Shown here: positions 52,334-61,970 of the stretch, in pieces
How the letters are laid out: each line of letters begins with the position of its first letter
Position numbering within the stretch: the first letter of the stretch is position 1
Assembly (NCBI GenBank): GCA_035457725.1
Contig: DATIBC010000090.1
Coordinates: forward strand, 1-64,000
DNA: 64,000 bases
Direction: 5' to 3'
From: DATFES01 sp035457725
GTDB lineage: Bacteria > Pseudomonadota > Alphaproteobacteria > CACIAM-22H2
Notes under the pieces: model-generated
What the model was told of the DNA's origin: nothing
The model's input: the letters and a program-made list of their open reading frames with translations, nothing else
Databases searched by the model: none
Translations under genes and position numbers: made by a program

Positions 52334-54262
52334 TCACCCGCGCGTCACGAGATACCACGTCACCAGCAGCACGACGCCGATCAGCATGGCGAACGCGTAG
52401 TGGTAGACGTAGCCGGTCTGCAACGCGCTCGCCCGCCGGGCGAGACGGATCGTGTTGTCGGCGAGGGCGTCGGGGCCCAGCCCGTCGATCACCGCGCCGT
52501 CGCCCTTCTTCCACAGCAATGCGCCGAGCGAGAACGCCGGTCGGACGAGGAGCGCATCGAAAATTTCGTCGAAATACCATTTATTGAGAAGGAAGAGGTA
52601 GAGCGCCTGGAGGCGCTCGGCGAGCCGCGCGGGAAGCCGCGGATCGCGGATGTAGAAGCCGTAGGAAAGGCCGATACCGATCAGGCCGGCAGCGATCGGC
52701 AGTGTCTTGACCCAGCCCGGTACATGGTGCGCGGCGCTGATCGAATCGTGGTCGGGCAAAACGAGTATCGATTGACGCCAGAAGTCGGCGTTGTGCTCGC
52801 CGACGAAGGCCTCGTAACCGATCCAGCCGGCGAACACCGCGCCCGCCGCCAGAAGATAGAGCGGGACGAGCATGATCTGGGGCGATTCGTGGACATGTTC
52901 CATGACATGATGATCGGCCCGCGGCTCGCCATGAAACGTCATGAAAAGCAGACGCCAGGAATAGAATGCCGTCATCAGCGCCGCGGTGACGCCGAGCCAG
53001 AACGCGTATTGGCCGACCGCGGTATGCGCGCCGAACGCCGCCTCGATAATGATGTCCTTGGAGAAGTAGCCAGCGAAGAACGGGATCCCAGCCAACGCCA
53101 GGCTGCCGATCCACATCAGGACGTAGGTGATCTTTATGCGCGCGGCGAGTCCGCCCATCTTGCGCATGTCCTGCTCGCCCGACAGCGCGTGGATCACCGA
53201 GCCGGAACCGAGGAACAGCAGCGCCTTGAAAAAGGCATGGGTCATGAGGTGGTAGATCGCCGCGGCGTAGGCGGAGACGCCGGCGGCGAAAAACATGTAG
53301 CCGAGTTGACTGCACGTCGAATAGGCGATTACGCGCTTGATGTCGTTCTGCACCAAGCCGACCGAGGCGGCGAAGATCGCCGTTGACGCGCCGACGATCG
53401 TCACCACGGTGAGCGCCGCGGGCGCGTACTCGAACATCGGCGATAGCCGCGCCACCATGAACACGCCCGCGGTCACCATCGTCGCAGCATGGATCAGCGC
53501 CGAGACGGGCGTCGGCCCCTCCATCGCATCCGGCAGCCAGGTGTGCAGGCCAAGTTGCGCCGACTTGCCCATCGCGCCGACGAACAGCAGCAGGCAGAGC
53601 GTCGTGAGCACGTCGACCTCGCCGCCCAGGAACTCGAAACTCTGGCCGACCTTGGCAGGCGCCGCGGCGAAAACGGGATCGAAGGCGATGGTACCGAAGA
53701 CGTAAAACACGCCCATGATGCCGAGCGCGAAGCCGAAATCGCCGATGCGGTTGACGATGAACGCCTTGATCGCCGCCGCGTTGGCCGAATCGCGGTCGTA
53801 CCAATGCCCGATGAGGAAGTACGAACAGAGGCCTACTCCCTCCCAGCCGAAGAACATCTGCAGGAAATTATCGGCACTCACCAGCATCAACATCGCGAAA
53901 GTGAACAAGCTGAGATATGCCATGAAGCGCGGGACGCCCGGATCACCGGCCATATAGCCGACCGAATACACGTGCACCGCGGCCGAAATGACGGTGACGA
54001 CGAACACCATCACCGCCGACAGCGTATCGAAACGCAACGCCCACGCCGCCTCGAACGCGCCGGAATCGATCCAGACGAACAGCGGGACGACGCGCGTCGT
54101 CCCGAGCACGGCGACCTGATAGAAAACGACGACTGAAAGCAGCGCGGCGACGCACACGCAGAGGCAGGTTGCGACCTGGCTGCCGCGATCCTTCAGCCAC
54201 GGCCCGAAGAGTCCGGCCAGGATGGCGCCCAAAAGCGGCAGCATGATGACGGCGGTGTACAT
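52334..54262 (-). CDS. nuoL: NADH-quinone oxidoreductase subunit L
   Basis: 642 aa distal proton-pumping subunit of complex I, with about 16 helices and the long lateral helix at the C-terminus. Conserved blocks are MFFGWEGVGLCSYFLIGHWY, LHTWLPDAMEGPTPVSALIH and ATMVTAGVFMVARLSP, plus GIPFFAGYFSKDIIIEAAF. It starts 9 bases after nuoK and is normal in length. Confidence 0.96.
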   Translation of the reverse strand: MYTAVIMLPLLGAILAGLFGPWLKDRGSQVATCLCVCVAALLSVVVFYQVAVLGTTRVVPLFVWIDSGAFEAAWALRFDTLSAVMVFVVTVISAAVHVYSVGYMAGDPGVPRFMAYLSLFTFAMLMLVSADNFLQMFFGWEGVGLCSYFLIGHWYDRDSANAAAIKAFIVNRIGDFGFALGIMGVFYVFGTIAFDPVFAAAPAKVGQSFEFLGGEVDVLTTLCLLLFVGAMGKSAQLGLHTWLPDAMEGPTPVSALIHAATMVTAGVFMVARLSPMFEYAPAALTVVTIVGASTAIFAASVGLVQNDIKRVIAYSTCSQLGYMFFAAGVSAYAAAIYHLMTHAFFKALLFLGSGSVIHALSGEQDMRKMGGLAARIKITYVLMWIGSLALAGIPFFAGYFSKDIIIEAAFGAHTAVGQYAFWLGVTAALMTAFYSWRLLFMTFHGEPRADHHVMEHVHESPQIMLVPLYLLAAGAVFAGWIGYEAFVGEHNADFWRQSILVLPDHDSISAAHHVPGWVKTLPIAAGLIGIGLSYGFYIRDPRLPARLAERLQALYLFLLNKWYFDEIFDALLVRPAFSLGALLWKKGDGAVIDGLGPDALADNTIRLARRASALQTGYVYHYAFAMLIGVVLLVTWYLVTRG

Positions 54263-54271
54263 TGCGCGTCG

Positions 54272-54580
54272 CTAACCCTTCATCACGTTGATGTCCTCGA
54301 CTTCGATCGACCCGCGGTTGCGGAAATAGACGACGATGATCGCCAGGCCGATCGCCGCTTCCGCCGCGGCGACGGTCAGGACCAGCATCGCGAACACCTG
54401 GCCGGTCAGATCGCCGAGATGCGTTGAAAAGGCGACCAGATTAATGTTGACCGCGAGCAGCATCAGCTCGATCGACATCAAGATTACGATGACATTCTTG
54501 CGGTTAAGGAAAATGCCGAATATGCCGAGCGTGAAAAGAATCGCCGCGACGGTGAGGTAATGCCCGAGGCCGATCGCCAT
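54272..54580 (-). CDS. nuoK: NADH-quinone oxidoreductase subunit K
   Basis: 102 aa subunit with three helices. It carries LMSIELMLLAVNINLVAF with the conserved membrane Glu, and VAAAEAAIGLAIIVVYFRNR with the second. I placed the start at ATG 54580, which overlaps the nuoJ stop (TGATG); longer open frames upstream are nuoJ sequence in another frame. Confidence 0.96.
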   Translation of the reverse strand: MAIGLGHYLTVAAILFTLGIFGIFLNRKNVIVILMSIELMLLAVNINLVAFSTHLGDLTGQVFAMLVLTVAAAEAAIGLAIIVVYFRNRGSIEVEDINVMKG

Positions 54581-55194
54581 CACACGCCTCCGCGCGTCGT
54601 CACCTTGACCACGGTGACGGTCTCTTCGCGCCTGCGCGCCAATTGCTGGCTGATCTTTTGGCGACGCACGCCCTCGCGCGCGCGGAGCGTGAGCACGATT
54701 GCGCCGATCATGGCGACGAGGAGAACGATGCCGGCGGCCTGGAAGGCGTAAATGTAGTCGGTGTAGAGGATGCGCCCCAAGGCGCGCGTGTTGGTGACCT
54801 GCTGTACGTCGGGCGTCGGCGCGGCCGCGAATTGCCCGGCTTCGGGCGAAACCACCCACGCGCCGCCGACCAGAACTAATTCGGCCAGCAGCACGAGGCC
54901 GATCGCGGCGCCGATCGGCGCATAGCGCAGAAACCCCTCGCGCAGCGCGGCGAAATCGACATCGAGCATCATGACAACGAAGAGGAATAGAACCGCAACC
55001 GCGCCGACGTAGACGACGACGAGTATCATCGCCAGGAACTCGGCCCCCATCAGGACGAACAGCCCGGCGGCGTTGAAAAACGCAAGAATCAGAAACAGCA
55101 CCGAATGCACCGGGTTGCGCGCCGAGATCACCATCGCGCCCGCCGCAACGACGATCGCCGAGAAGAGGTAGAACGCCAGTCCCTGGATGATCAT
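54580..55194 (-). CDS. nuoJ: NADH-quinone oxidoreductase subunit J
   Basis: 204 aa membrane subunit with five helices, beginning LAFYLFSAIVVAAGAMVISA. NPVHSVLFLILAFFNAAGLF and AEFLAMILVVVYVGAVAVLF, with the pi-bulge Tyr/Gly region, identify it. The C-terminal cytosolic tail is basic (RARREETV-like). A 76-base gap separates it from nuoI, the largest inside the operon; I see no promoter or gene there. Confidence 0.95.
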   Translation of the reverse strand: MIIQGLAFYLFSAIVVAAGAMVISARNPVHSVLFLILAFFNAAGLFVLMGAEFLAMILVVVYVGAVAVLFLFVVMMLDVDFAALREGFLRYAPIGAAIGLVLLAELVLVGGAWVVSPEAGQFAAAPTPDVQQVTNTRALGRILYTDYIYAFQAAGIVLLVAMIGAIVLTLRAREGVRRQKISQQLARRREETVTVVKVTTRGGV

Positions 55195-55270
55195 GCGCCG
55201 TCTCCCTCGCCTTCAGGTCGGGCGCGCGTCCGATGCTCGATTCTGGGCTGATTCACGTCGCAATCCCGTC

Positions 55271-55759
55271 TCAGCGATAAGGCGCGTCGGCGGCGAGGCT
55301 GGCGGCGATCTCGGCTTCCCATCGGTCGCCGTTGGCGAGCAGCTTGTCCTTGTTGTACATCAGCTCCTCGCGCGTCTCGGTGGCGAACTCGAAATTCGGT
55401 CCCTCGACGATCGCGTCGACCGGACAGGCCTCCTGGCAATAGCCGCAATAGATGCACTTCGTCATATCGATGTCATAGCGCGTCGTGCGGCGGCTGCCGT
55501 CGGCGCGCGCTTCGGCCTCGATGGTGATCGCTTGGGCAGGGCAGATCGCTTCACAGAGCTTGCAGGCGATGCAGCGTTCCTCGCCGTTCGCATAGCGGCG
55601 CAGCACGTGCTCGCCGCGAAAGCGCGGGCTGATCGGGCCCTTCTCGAACGGATAGTTGAGCGTCACCTTCGGACGGAAGAAGTAGCGCAACGTCAGACCC
55701 AGCCCGGAGAGAATTTCCCAGAGCACCAAACTGCGCGCGGCGCGATCAAGGACGGCCAT
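55271..55759 (-). CDS. nuoI: NADH-quinone oxidoreductase subunit I
   Basis: 162 aa peripheral subunit with two [4Fe-4S] clusters: CIACKLCEAICPAQAI and CIYCGYCQEACPVDAI. They carry electrons toward NuoB. RFRGEHVLRRYANGEERC precedes the first cluster as in homologues. Lies 25 bases after nuoH. Confidence 0.97.
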   Translation of the reverse strand: MAVLDRAARSLVLWEILSGLGLTLRYFFRPKVTLNYPFEKGPISPRFRGEHVLRRYANGEERCIACKLCEAICPAQAITIEAEARADGSRRTTRYDIDMTKCIYCGYCQEACPVDAIVEGPNFEFATETREELMYNKDKLLANGDRWEAEIAASLAADAPYR

Positions 55760-55784
55760 GGCGGAGCTCCTTCTCTTCCCCGGT

Positions 55785-56795
55785 TCAGCGCGGGACCCAG
55801 CCGAACGCCATCAGCGCGCCGGCCGTGACCACCACCCACAACAGCGAGAACGGCAGGAACACCTTCCAGCCGAGCCGCATGAGCTGGTCGTAGCGGTAGC
55901 GCGGCAGGGTCGCCCGCACCCACAGGAACATAAACAAGCAAAACGACACCTTGAGGGCGAACCACATCGGCCCCGGTATCCAGTTGAACGGTGCGACGTC
56001 GATCGGCGGAAGCCAGCCGCCAAGAAAGAGGATCGATGTCATCGCACTCATCAAGATCATCGCCGCGTATTCGCCAAGAAAGAACAGCGCAAAGCTCATC
56101 GACGAGTATTCGACGAAATACCCCGCGACAATCTCGGATTCGCCCTCCGGAAGATCGAAGGGCGAGCGATTCGTTTCGGCCAATGCGGAGACGAAGAAGA
56201 TGACGAACATCGGCAGCAGGGGCAGGAAGAACCAGACGTTCTTTTGCGCCAGCACAATGTCGGTAATGTTGAGCGAGCCGACGCAGAGCAAGACCGTGAT
56301 GATCACGAAGCCGATTGATACCTCGTATGAGACCATCTGCGCCGCCGAACGGAGCGCGCCGAGGAAAGCGTATTTCGAATTGCTGGCCCAGCCCGCCATG
56401 ATGATGCCATAGACGCTGAGCGACGAAATCGCGAAGAGGTAAAGTATGCCGACATTGATGTCGGCGAGCACCACGCCGACATCGAACGGGATCACCGCCC
56501 ACGCAACCAGGCTCAAGGTGAAGGTCAGCATCGGCGCAGCGACAAAGACGATGCGGTTTGCGCCCGACGGAATCACCGTCTCCTTGAGCAGCAGCTTCAG
56601 GCCGTCGGCGAAGGGCTGAAGGATACCGAATGGGCCGACGACATTCGGCCCCCTGCGCAGCTGCATCGCCGCGATGACCTTGCGTTCGGCGAGGGTTAGA
56701 AACGCAACGGCGACCAACAACGGCACGATGATGGCAAGGATCTGGGCGACGATGATCCCGCCGGGCAGCGCGTAGCCGATGAGGAAATCAGCCAT
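55785..56795 (-). CDS. nuoH: NADH-quinone oxidoreductase subunit H
   Basis: 336 aa membrane subunit that forms the quinone-site entrance. LAERKVIAAMQLRRGPNVVG, ETNRSPFDLPEGESEIVAGY and FVEYSSMSFALFFLGEYAAM are the hallmark blocks, with acidic residues of the E-channel. It overlaps nuoG by 8 bases. Full length. Confidence 0.97.
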   Translation of the reverse strand: MADFLIGYALPGGIIVAQILAIIVPLLVAVAFLTLAERKVIAAMQLRRGPNVVGPFGILQPFADGLKLLLKETVIPSGANRIVFVAAPMLTFTLSLVAWAVIPFDVGVVLADINVGILYLFAISSLSVYGIIMAGWASNSKYAFLGALRSAAQMVSYEVSIGFVIITVLLCVGSLNITDIVLAQKNVWFFLPLLPMFVIFFVSALAETNRSPFDLPEGESEIVAGYFVEYSSMSFALFFLGEYAAMILMSAMTSILFLGGWLPPIDVAPFNWIPGPMWFALKVSFCLFMFLWVRATLPRYRYDQLMRLGWKVFLPFSLLWVVVTAGALMAFGWVPR

Positions 56796-58851
56796 CGGTC
56801 CCCGTCCTGCCCGCCGCCGACGCCAAGAGCGTTTCGGTGCAGCGCGCCATCGTCGCCGATGCGCGGCTGATCGGATCGGTCATGTAGAAATTGGCGATCG
56901 GGCTGGCGAAGGGCGTCTGGTCAATCGACCCCGCCACGCCGAACTCGCGCCACGGGGCCGGCCGGACGACGCCCGGCTCGGCAAATACCGCGTTCACCGC
57001 CACAAGGCGCGCGCGCACCTGCTTGAGCGAGTCGTAGGGCAGCCGCCTCTCCACCGCCTCCGACAGCGCGCGAACGACCTTCCAATCCTCGCGCGCCTCG
57101 CCGGGCGGAAACACCGCGATGCGCGCCTGCTGCACGCGACCTTCGGTGTTGACGTATGTCGCGTTCTTCTCGCTGTACGCGGCGCCGGGCAAGATTACGT
57201 CAGCCCGTTCCGCCGCTCGATCGCCGTGGTGGCCCTGGTATACGACGAACGCCTTGCCAAGTCGCGCCGTGTCGATCTCGTCGGCGCCAAGCAGGTAGAC
57301 GATCTCGATCGAGCCGTCGGACGCTCCGTCAAGAATTCCTGCCACGTCGCGGCCGCCCGGCCCGGGAATGAATCCGACGTCGAGGCCGCCAACGCGCGCC
57401 GCCGCGACATGCAAGACGTTGAAGCCGTTCCAACCATCCTTGAGTAGGCCGCAAGCATCGGCGGCCTGTCGCGCCAGCGCCAAAACGGCCGCGCCGTCGG
57501 AGCGTCGCAACGCCCCCTGACCGAGGATCAGCATCGGCCGCTTCGCATTCCTGAGCGTACCGGCGAAGGGATGGCGGCCGGAAGCGACCTCCAAGAGCGT
57601 CTGCGGGCCCGCGCCGAGATAATCATAGCGATACGTCAAATCGAGCTGCGGACCGATCGCGGCGATCTGGAGAGCGCCGGTCAGCCAACGCCTGCGGATG
57701 CGCGCGTTGAGTACCGGCGCTTCCCACCGCGGATTGGTTCCCACCAGAAGCAAGGCGTCGGCCTGATCAATGCCGGCGATCGTGCTGTTGAAGGTGTAGG
57801 CAGCGCGCGACGAGCCGTCGAGCTTGGCGCCGTCTTGCCGGCAATCGAGATGCGGCGAGCCCAGCGCCGCCATCAGATCCTTCAATGCCACCATCGATTC
57901 CGCGCAGGCGAGGTCGCCGGCGATCGCCGCGATCTTGGTCGCGGTAACGGTCTTCAAACGCGAGGCGACCACGCCGAAAGCGTCCCGCCAGCTCGACGCC
58001 CGCAGCTTGCCCTCGCGGCGTACATACGGCCGATCCAGGCGTTGCCGCCTCAGGCCGTCGCAGGCGAAGCGCGTCTTGTCCGATATCCATTCTTCGTTGA
58101 CGTCTTCGTTGACCCGCGGCAGCACGCGCAGCACTTCAGAGCCTCGCGAGTCGATTCGGACGCTGGAGCCCACCGCGTCCATCACGTCGATCGACTCCGT
58201 CTTGCGCAGCTCCCACGGCCGAGCCATGAAGGCGTATGGCTTCGACGTCAACGCGCCGACCGGACATAGATCGATGATGTTGCCCGACAACTCGGATGTG
58301 AGCGCCTTTTCGACATAAGTGCCGACCTCCATGTCCTCGCCGCGGCCGGTTGCCCCCAACTCCTCGACGCCGGCGACCTCGGTGGCGAACCGAATGCAGC
58401 GCGTGCAGTGGATGCAGCGCGTCATGATCGTCTTGACCAGAGGCCCGAGGTTCTTGTCTTCGACCGCGCGCTTGTTCTCGGCGTAGCGACTGCGGTCGTA
58501 GCCATAAGCCATCGCCTGGTCCTGCAGGTCGCACTCTCCGCCCTGGTCGCAAATCGGGCAATCGAGCGGATGGTTGATGAGCAGGAACTCCATCACGCCA
58601 TTGCGCGCCTTGTGCACCATGGGCGTGTCGGTCTTGATCACCATGCCGTCGGCGGCCGGCATCGCGCATGAGGCGATAGGCTTTGGCGACTTCTCCATCT
58701 CGACCAGGCACATACGGCAGTTGCCGGCGATCGAAAGGCGTTCGTGATAACAAAACCGCGGAATCTCGACGCCGACGAGTTCGCACGCCTGCAGCACCGT
58801 GGCGCCCGGCGGAACCTCGACTGCTTGCCCGTTGATCGTCAGCTTGGGCAT
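56788..58851 (-). CDS. nuoG: NADH-quinone oxidoreductase subunit G
   Basis: 687 aa iron-sulfur subunit. The N-terminal [2Fe-2S] domain shows CYHERLSIAGNCRMCLVEME, then a His/Cys cluster site HPLDCPICDQGGECDLQ and a [4Fe-4S] site RCIHCTRCIRFATEVAG. A degenerate molybdopterin-oxidoreductase-like domain follows (about residues 220-687), without cofactor. Length is that of the alphaproteobacterial/mitochondrial type, shorter than E. coli NuoG. Confidence 0.96.
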   Translation of the reverse strand: MPKLTINGQAVEVPPGATVLQACELVGVEIPRFCYHERLSIAGNCRMCLVEMEKSPKPIASCAMPAADGMVIKTDTPMVHKARNGVMEFLLINHPLDCPICDQGGECDLQDQAMAYGYDRSRYAENKRAVEDKNLGPLVKTIMTRCIHCTRCIRFATEVAGVEELGATGRGEDMEVGTYVEKALTSELSGNIIDLCPVGALTSKPYAFMARPWELRKTESIDVMDAVGSSVRIDSRGSEVLRVLPRVNEDVNEEWISDKTRFACDGLRRQRLDRPYVRREGKLRASSWRDAFGVVASRLKTVTATKIAAIAGDLACAESMVALKDLMAALGSPHLDCRQDGAKLDGSSRAAYTFNSTIAGIDQADALLLVGTNPRWEAPVLNARIRRRWLTGALQIAAIGPQLDLTYRYDYLGAGPQTLLEVASGRHPFAGTLRNAKRPMLILGQGALRRSDGAAVLALARQAADACGLLKDGWNGFNVLHVAAARVGGLDVGFIPGPGGRDVAGILDGASDGSIEIVYLLGADEIDTARLGKAFVVYQGHHGDRAAERADVILPGAAYSEKNATYVNTEGRVQQARIAVFPPGEAREDWKVVRALSEAVERRLPYDSLKQVRARLVAVNAVFAEPGVVRPAPWREFGVAGSIDQTPFASPIANFYMTDPISRASATMARCTETLLASAAGRTGTDG

Positions 58852-58876
58852 GGGCCTTTACTACGCCTCCCGCCGC

Positions 58877-60166
58877 CTACTCCGCCGCCGCGCGGGCGCG
58901 CGACCGGTAATCCTTGATGCGTCGTTCCATCTCCGGCCGGAAATGGCGAATCAAGCCTTGAATCGGCCACGCCGCAGCGTCGCCGAGCGCGCAGATCGTG
59001 TGTCCCTCGACCTGCCTGGTCACATCTTCGAGGACGTCGATTTCCTCCACGGTTGCCCGGCCATCGACCATCCGCGTCATCACGCGCCACATCCAGCCGG
59101 TGCCCTCACGACACGGCGTGCACTGGCCGCAGCTCTCGTGCATGTAGAACTTGGACAACCGCGTCACCGCGCGCACGACGTCGGTCGTTTTGTCCATGAC
59201 GATGACCGCCGCGGTGCCGAGGCCCGAGCGCGCCTCGCGGCATGAGTCGAAATCCAACAATAGGTCGTCGCACACCGACTTCGGCACCAGCGGCACCGAG
59301 GACCCGCCCGGAATGACCGCGAGAAGATTATCCCAGCCGCCGCGCACGCCGCCGGCATGGCGGTCGATCAAATCGCGCAGCGGGATTCCCATTTCCTCCT
59401 CGACGTTGCATGGCTTGTTGACGTGTCCCGAAATGCAGAAAACCTTAGTGCCGCTGTTCTTGGGCCGTCCGAGACCGGCAAACCACGCGGCGCCTCGGCG
59501 CAGGATGGTCGGCACGACGGCGATCGTTTCGACGTTGTTGACCGTCGTCGGGCAGCCGTAGAGGCCGACCGCGGCGGGGAACGGCGGCTTCAGGCGCGGC
59601 TGGCCTTTCTTGCCTTCCAGGCTCTCGAGCAGCGCCGTTTCCTCGCCGCAGATATAGGCGCCGGCCCCGCGGTGGAGATGGAGCTCGAAGTCGAACCCCG
59701 AGCCGCACGCATCCTTGCCAATCAGGCCCGCGGCATAGGCCTCCTCGATCGCCGCCTGTAAGCGGTGCGCTTCGCTGACGAACTCGCCGCGGATATAGAT
59801 GTACCCGACATGCGCGCCCATGCCGACGCCGGCCAGCAGGCACCCCTCGATCAGGGTCTGCGGATCGTGGCGCATGATGTCGCGATCCTTGCACGTACCG
59901 GGCTCGGACTCGTCGGCGTTAACGACGAGGTAGCTCGGCCGAACGTCGGACTGCTTAGGCATGAACGACCATTTCATGCCGGTCGGAAACCCCGCCCCGC
60001 CGCGCCCGCGCAGGCCCGAAGCCTTTACCTGCTCGACGATCCAGTCGCGGCCCTTGAGGATGAGATCCCTGGTGCCGTCCCAGTTGCCGCGGCCGCGCGC
60101 CGCTTCGAGGCGCCAGTCCTCGATGCCGTAGAGATTGGTGAAAATGCGGTCGGTGTCCTTCAGCAT
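58877..60166 (-). CDS. nuoF: NADH-quinone oxidoreductase subunit F
   Basis: 429 aa subunit binding NADH, FMN and a [4Fe-4S] cluster. GLRGRGGAGFPTGMKWSF is the nucleotide loop, NADESEPGTCKDRDIM the FMN region and ESCGQCTPCREGTGW the cluster site. I chose ATG 60166 (MLKDTDRIFTNLYG), which overlaps the nuoE stop (TGATG); the open frame upstream to 60520 is nuoE sequence. Confidence 0.97.
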   Translation of the reverse strand: MLKDTDRIFTNLYGIEDWRLEAARGRGNWDGTRDLILKGRDWIVEQVKASGLRGRGGAGFPTGMKWSFMPKQSDVRPSYLVVNADESEPGTCKDRDIMRHDPQTLIEGCLLAGVGMGAHVGYIYIRGEFVSEAHRLQAAIEEAYAAGLIGKDACGSGFDFELHLHRGAGAYICGEETALLESLEGKKGQPRLKPPFPAAVGLYGCPTTVNNVETIAVVPTILRRGAAWFAGLGRPKNSGTKVFCISGHVNKPCNVEEEMGIPLRDLIDRHAGGVRGGWDNLLAVIPGGSSVPLVPKSVCDDLLLDFDSCREARSGLGTAAVIVMDKTTDVVRAVTRLSKFYMHESCGQCTPCREGTGWMWRVMTRMVDGRATVEEIDVLEDVTRQVEGHTICALGDAAAWPIQGLIRHFRPEMERRIKDYRSRARAAAE

Positions 60167-60795
60167 CACCCATCTCCGGCGCGAGCCGTGCTCGCGCGAC
60201 CCGTCAGCGTCGTTGGCCCGCCGATCGGCGCCGAGGCCTGCCGGCCGATTGCCGAGCCCGGCGGCGGCGGTCGGTCGCGTTCGAGCGCCTCCAGCAACTC
60301 GATCGTGCGTTCGCCGTCGAGGTCTTCGTAGAAATCGTCGTTGACCTGGATGATCGGCGCGTTGACGCAGGCGCCGAGGCACTCCACTTCCCGCATCGTG
60401 AACTTGCCGTCCGGCGTGGTCTGGTTCATGGCGATGCCAAGCTTGCGTTCGCAGGCCTTGACCACCTCGTCGCTGCCGCGCAGCCAGCAAGGCGTGGTCG
60501 TGCATATTTGCAAGAACCATTTACCCACCGGCTGCAGGTTGAACATTGTGTAGAACGTCGCCACCTCGTAAACGCGGATCGGCGCCATGTCGAGCAACCC
60601 CGCGACGTATTCCATTGCCGCCCGCGGCAGCCAGTTGTCGTTTTGACGCTGCGCCAGATCGAGTAGCGGCAACACCGCGCTGGCCTGTCGGCCGGCTGGA
60701 TACTTGGCGATGATCTTCTGCGCCGCCGCGAGATTTTCGGGCGTGAAGGCGAAATGCGCCGGCTGCGTTGCGTGGCTCGATTCGCCGCCGCTCAT
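60166..60795 (-). CDS. nuoE: NADH-quinone oxidoreductase subunit E
   Basis: 209 aa thioredoxin-like subunit with a [2Fe-2S] cluster. Cluster Cys residues lie in ICTTTPCWLRGS and ECLGACVNAPIIQVNDDFYE. VAGLLDMAPIRVYEVATFYT is typical. The C-terminal ~40 residues (after ALERDRPPPPG) form a Gly/Ala/Arg-rich extension not seen in shorter homologues. Overlaps nuoD upstream by 4 bases. Confidence 0.95.
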   Translation of the reverse strand: MSGGESSHATQPAHFAFTPENLAAAQKIIAKYPAGRQASAVLPLLDLAQRQNDNWLPRAAMEYVAGLLDMAPIRVYEVATFYTMFNLQPVGKWFLQICTTTPCWLRGSDEVVKACERKLGIAMNQTTPDGKFTMREVECLGACVNAPIIQVNDDFYEDLDGERTIELLEALERDRPPPPGSAIGRQASAPIGGPTTLTGRASTARAGDG

Positions 60796-61970
60796 CGGTC
60801 GATCTCGCCAAAGACGATGTCCTGCGCGCCGATGATCGCCACCACGTCGGCAAGCATATGGCCCTTGCCGAGAAAATCGGTCGCCTGAAGGAATGCGTAG
60901 CTCGGCGAGCGGATCTTGCAGCGATACGGCCGGTTGGTCCCGTCGGACACCAGGTAGACGGCGAACTCGCCCTTGGGCGCCTCGACCGCCGTGTAAGTCT
61001 CGCCGGCCGGCACGTGATACCCCTCGGTGTAAAGCTTGAAGTGATGGATCAACGCCTCCATCGACCGCTTCATCTCGGCGCGCGGCGGAGGAGAGATCTT
61101 GCGGTCGTCGACCTTCACCGGCCCGCCCGGCATCTTGTCGAGCGCCTGACGTATGATCTTGAGGCTCTGCCGCATCTCCTCCATGCGGACAAGATAGCGA
61201 TCATAGCAATCGCCGTTCTTGCCGATCGGCACGTCGAAATCCATATCCTCGTACGCGTCATAGGGCTGCGCCTTGCGCAGGTCCCATGGCACCCCCGAGG
61301 CGCGGAGCATGGGGCCCGAGAATCCCCAGTCGCACGCCTCGGCCGCGCTGGCCTTGCCGATGTCGACGGTCCGCTGCTTAAAGATCCGGTTCTCGGTCAG
61401 TAGGAGCTCGATGTCGTCGACCACCTTTGGAAACGTCTCGATGAATTTACGGATGTCGTCGGCGAGCCCCGCCGGCATATCCTGCGCCACGCCTCCGGGC
61501 CGGAAATAGGCCGCATGCAATCGTGCGCCCGACACGCGTTCGTAGAACTCCATCAGTTTCTCGCGCTCCTCGAAGGCCCAAAGGAGCGGCGTCATCGCGC
61601 CGACATCGAGCGCGAAGGTCGTGATGTTGAGAAGATGGTTTAGGATGCGCGTGATCTCGGCGAACAGTACGCGGATGTACTGCGCCCGCGGCGGCGGTGT
61701 GATCGCAAGCAGTTTCTCGACCGCCAGCGCGAAGGCGTGCTCCTGGCACATTGGCGAGACATAATCGAGACGGTCGAAATACGGCACCGCCTGGAGGTAG
61801 GTCTTGTACTCGATCAGTTTCTCGGTGCCGCGATGCAGCAGGCCGATATGCGGGTCGGCGCGCTCGATCACCTCGCCGTCCATCTCGAGGACGAGGCGCA
61901 GGACGCCGTGCGCCGCGGGATGCTGCGGTCCGAAATTGAGCGAGTAGTTCTTTATCTGGACTTCCGCCAT
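60792..61970 (-). CDS. nuoD: NADH-quinone oxidoreductase subunit D
   Basis: 392 aa peripheral subunit (49 kDa homologue) that forms the quinone site with NuoB. NFGPQHPAAHGVLRLVLEMD, HIGLLHRGTEKLIEYKTYLQ and DRLDYVSPMCQEHAF identify it; ALDVGAMTPLLWAFEEREK is also conserved. It is separate from NuoC, unlike the fused form of E. coli. Start overlaps the nuoC stop by one base. Confidence 0.97.
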   Translation of the reverse strand: MAEVQIKNYSLNFGPQHPAAHGVLRLVLEMDGEVIERADPHIGLLHRGTEKLIEYKTYLQAVPYFDRLDYVSPMCQEHAFALAVEKLLAITPPPRAQYIRVLFAEITRILNHLLNITTFALDVGAMTPLLWAFEEREKLMEFYERVSGARLHAAYFRPGGVAQDMPAGLADDIRKFIETFPKVVDDIELLLTENRIFKQRTVDIGKASAAEACDWGFSGPMLRASGVPWDLRKAQPYDAYEDMDFDVPIGKNGDCYDRYLVRMEEMRQSLKIIRQALDKMPGGPVKVDDRKISPPPRAEMKRSMEALIHHFKLYTEGYHVPAGETYTAVEAPKGEFAVYLVSDGTNRPYRCKIRSPSYAFLQATDFLGKGHMLADVVAIIGAQDIVFGEIDR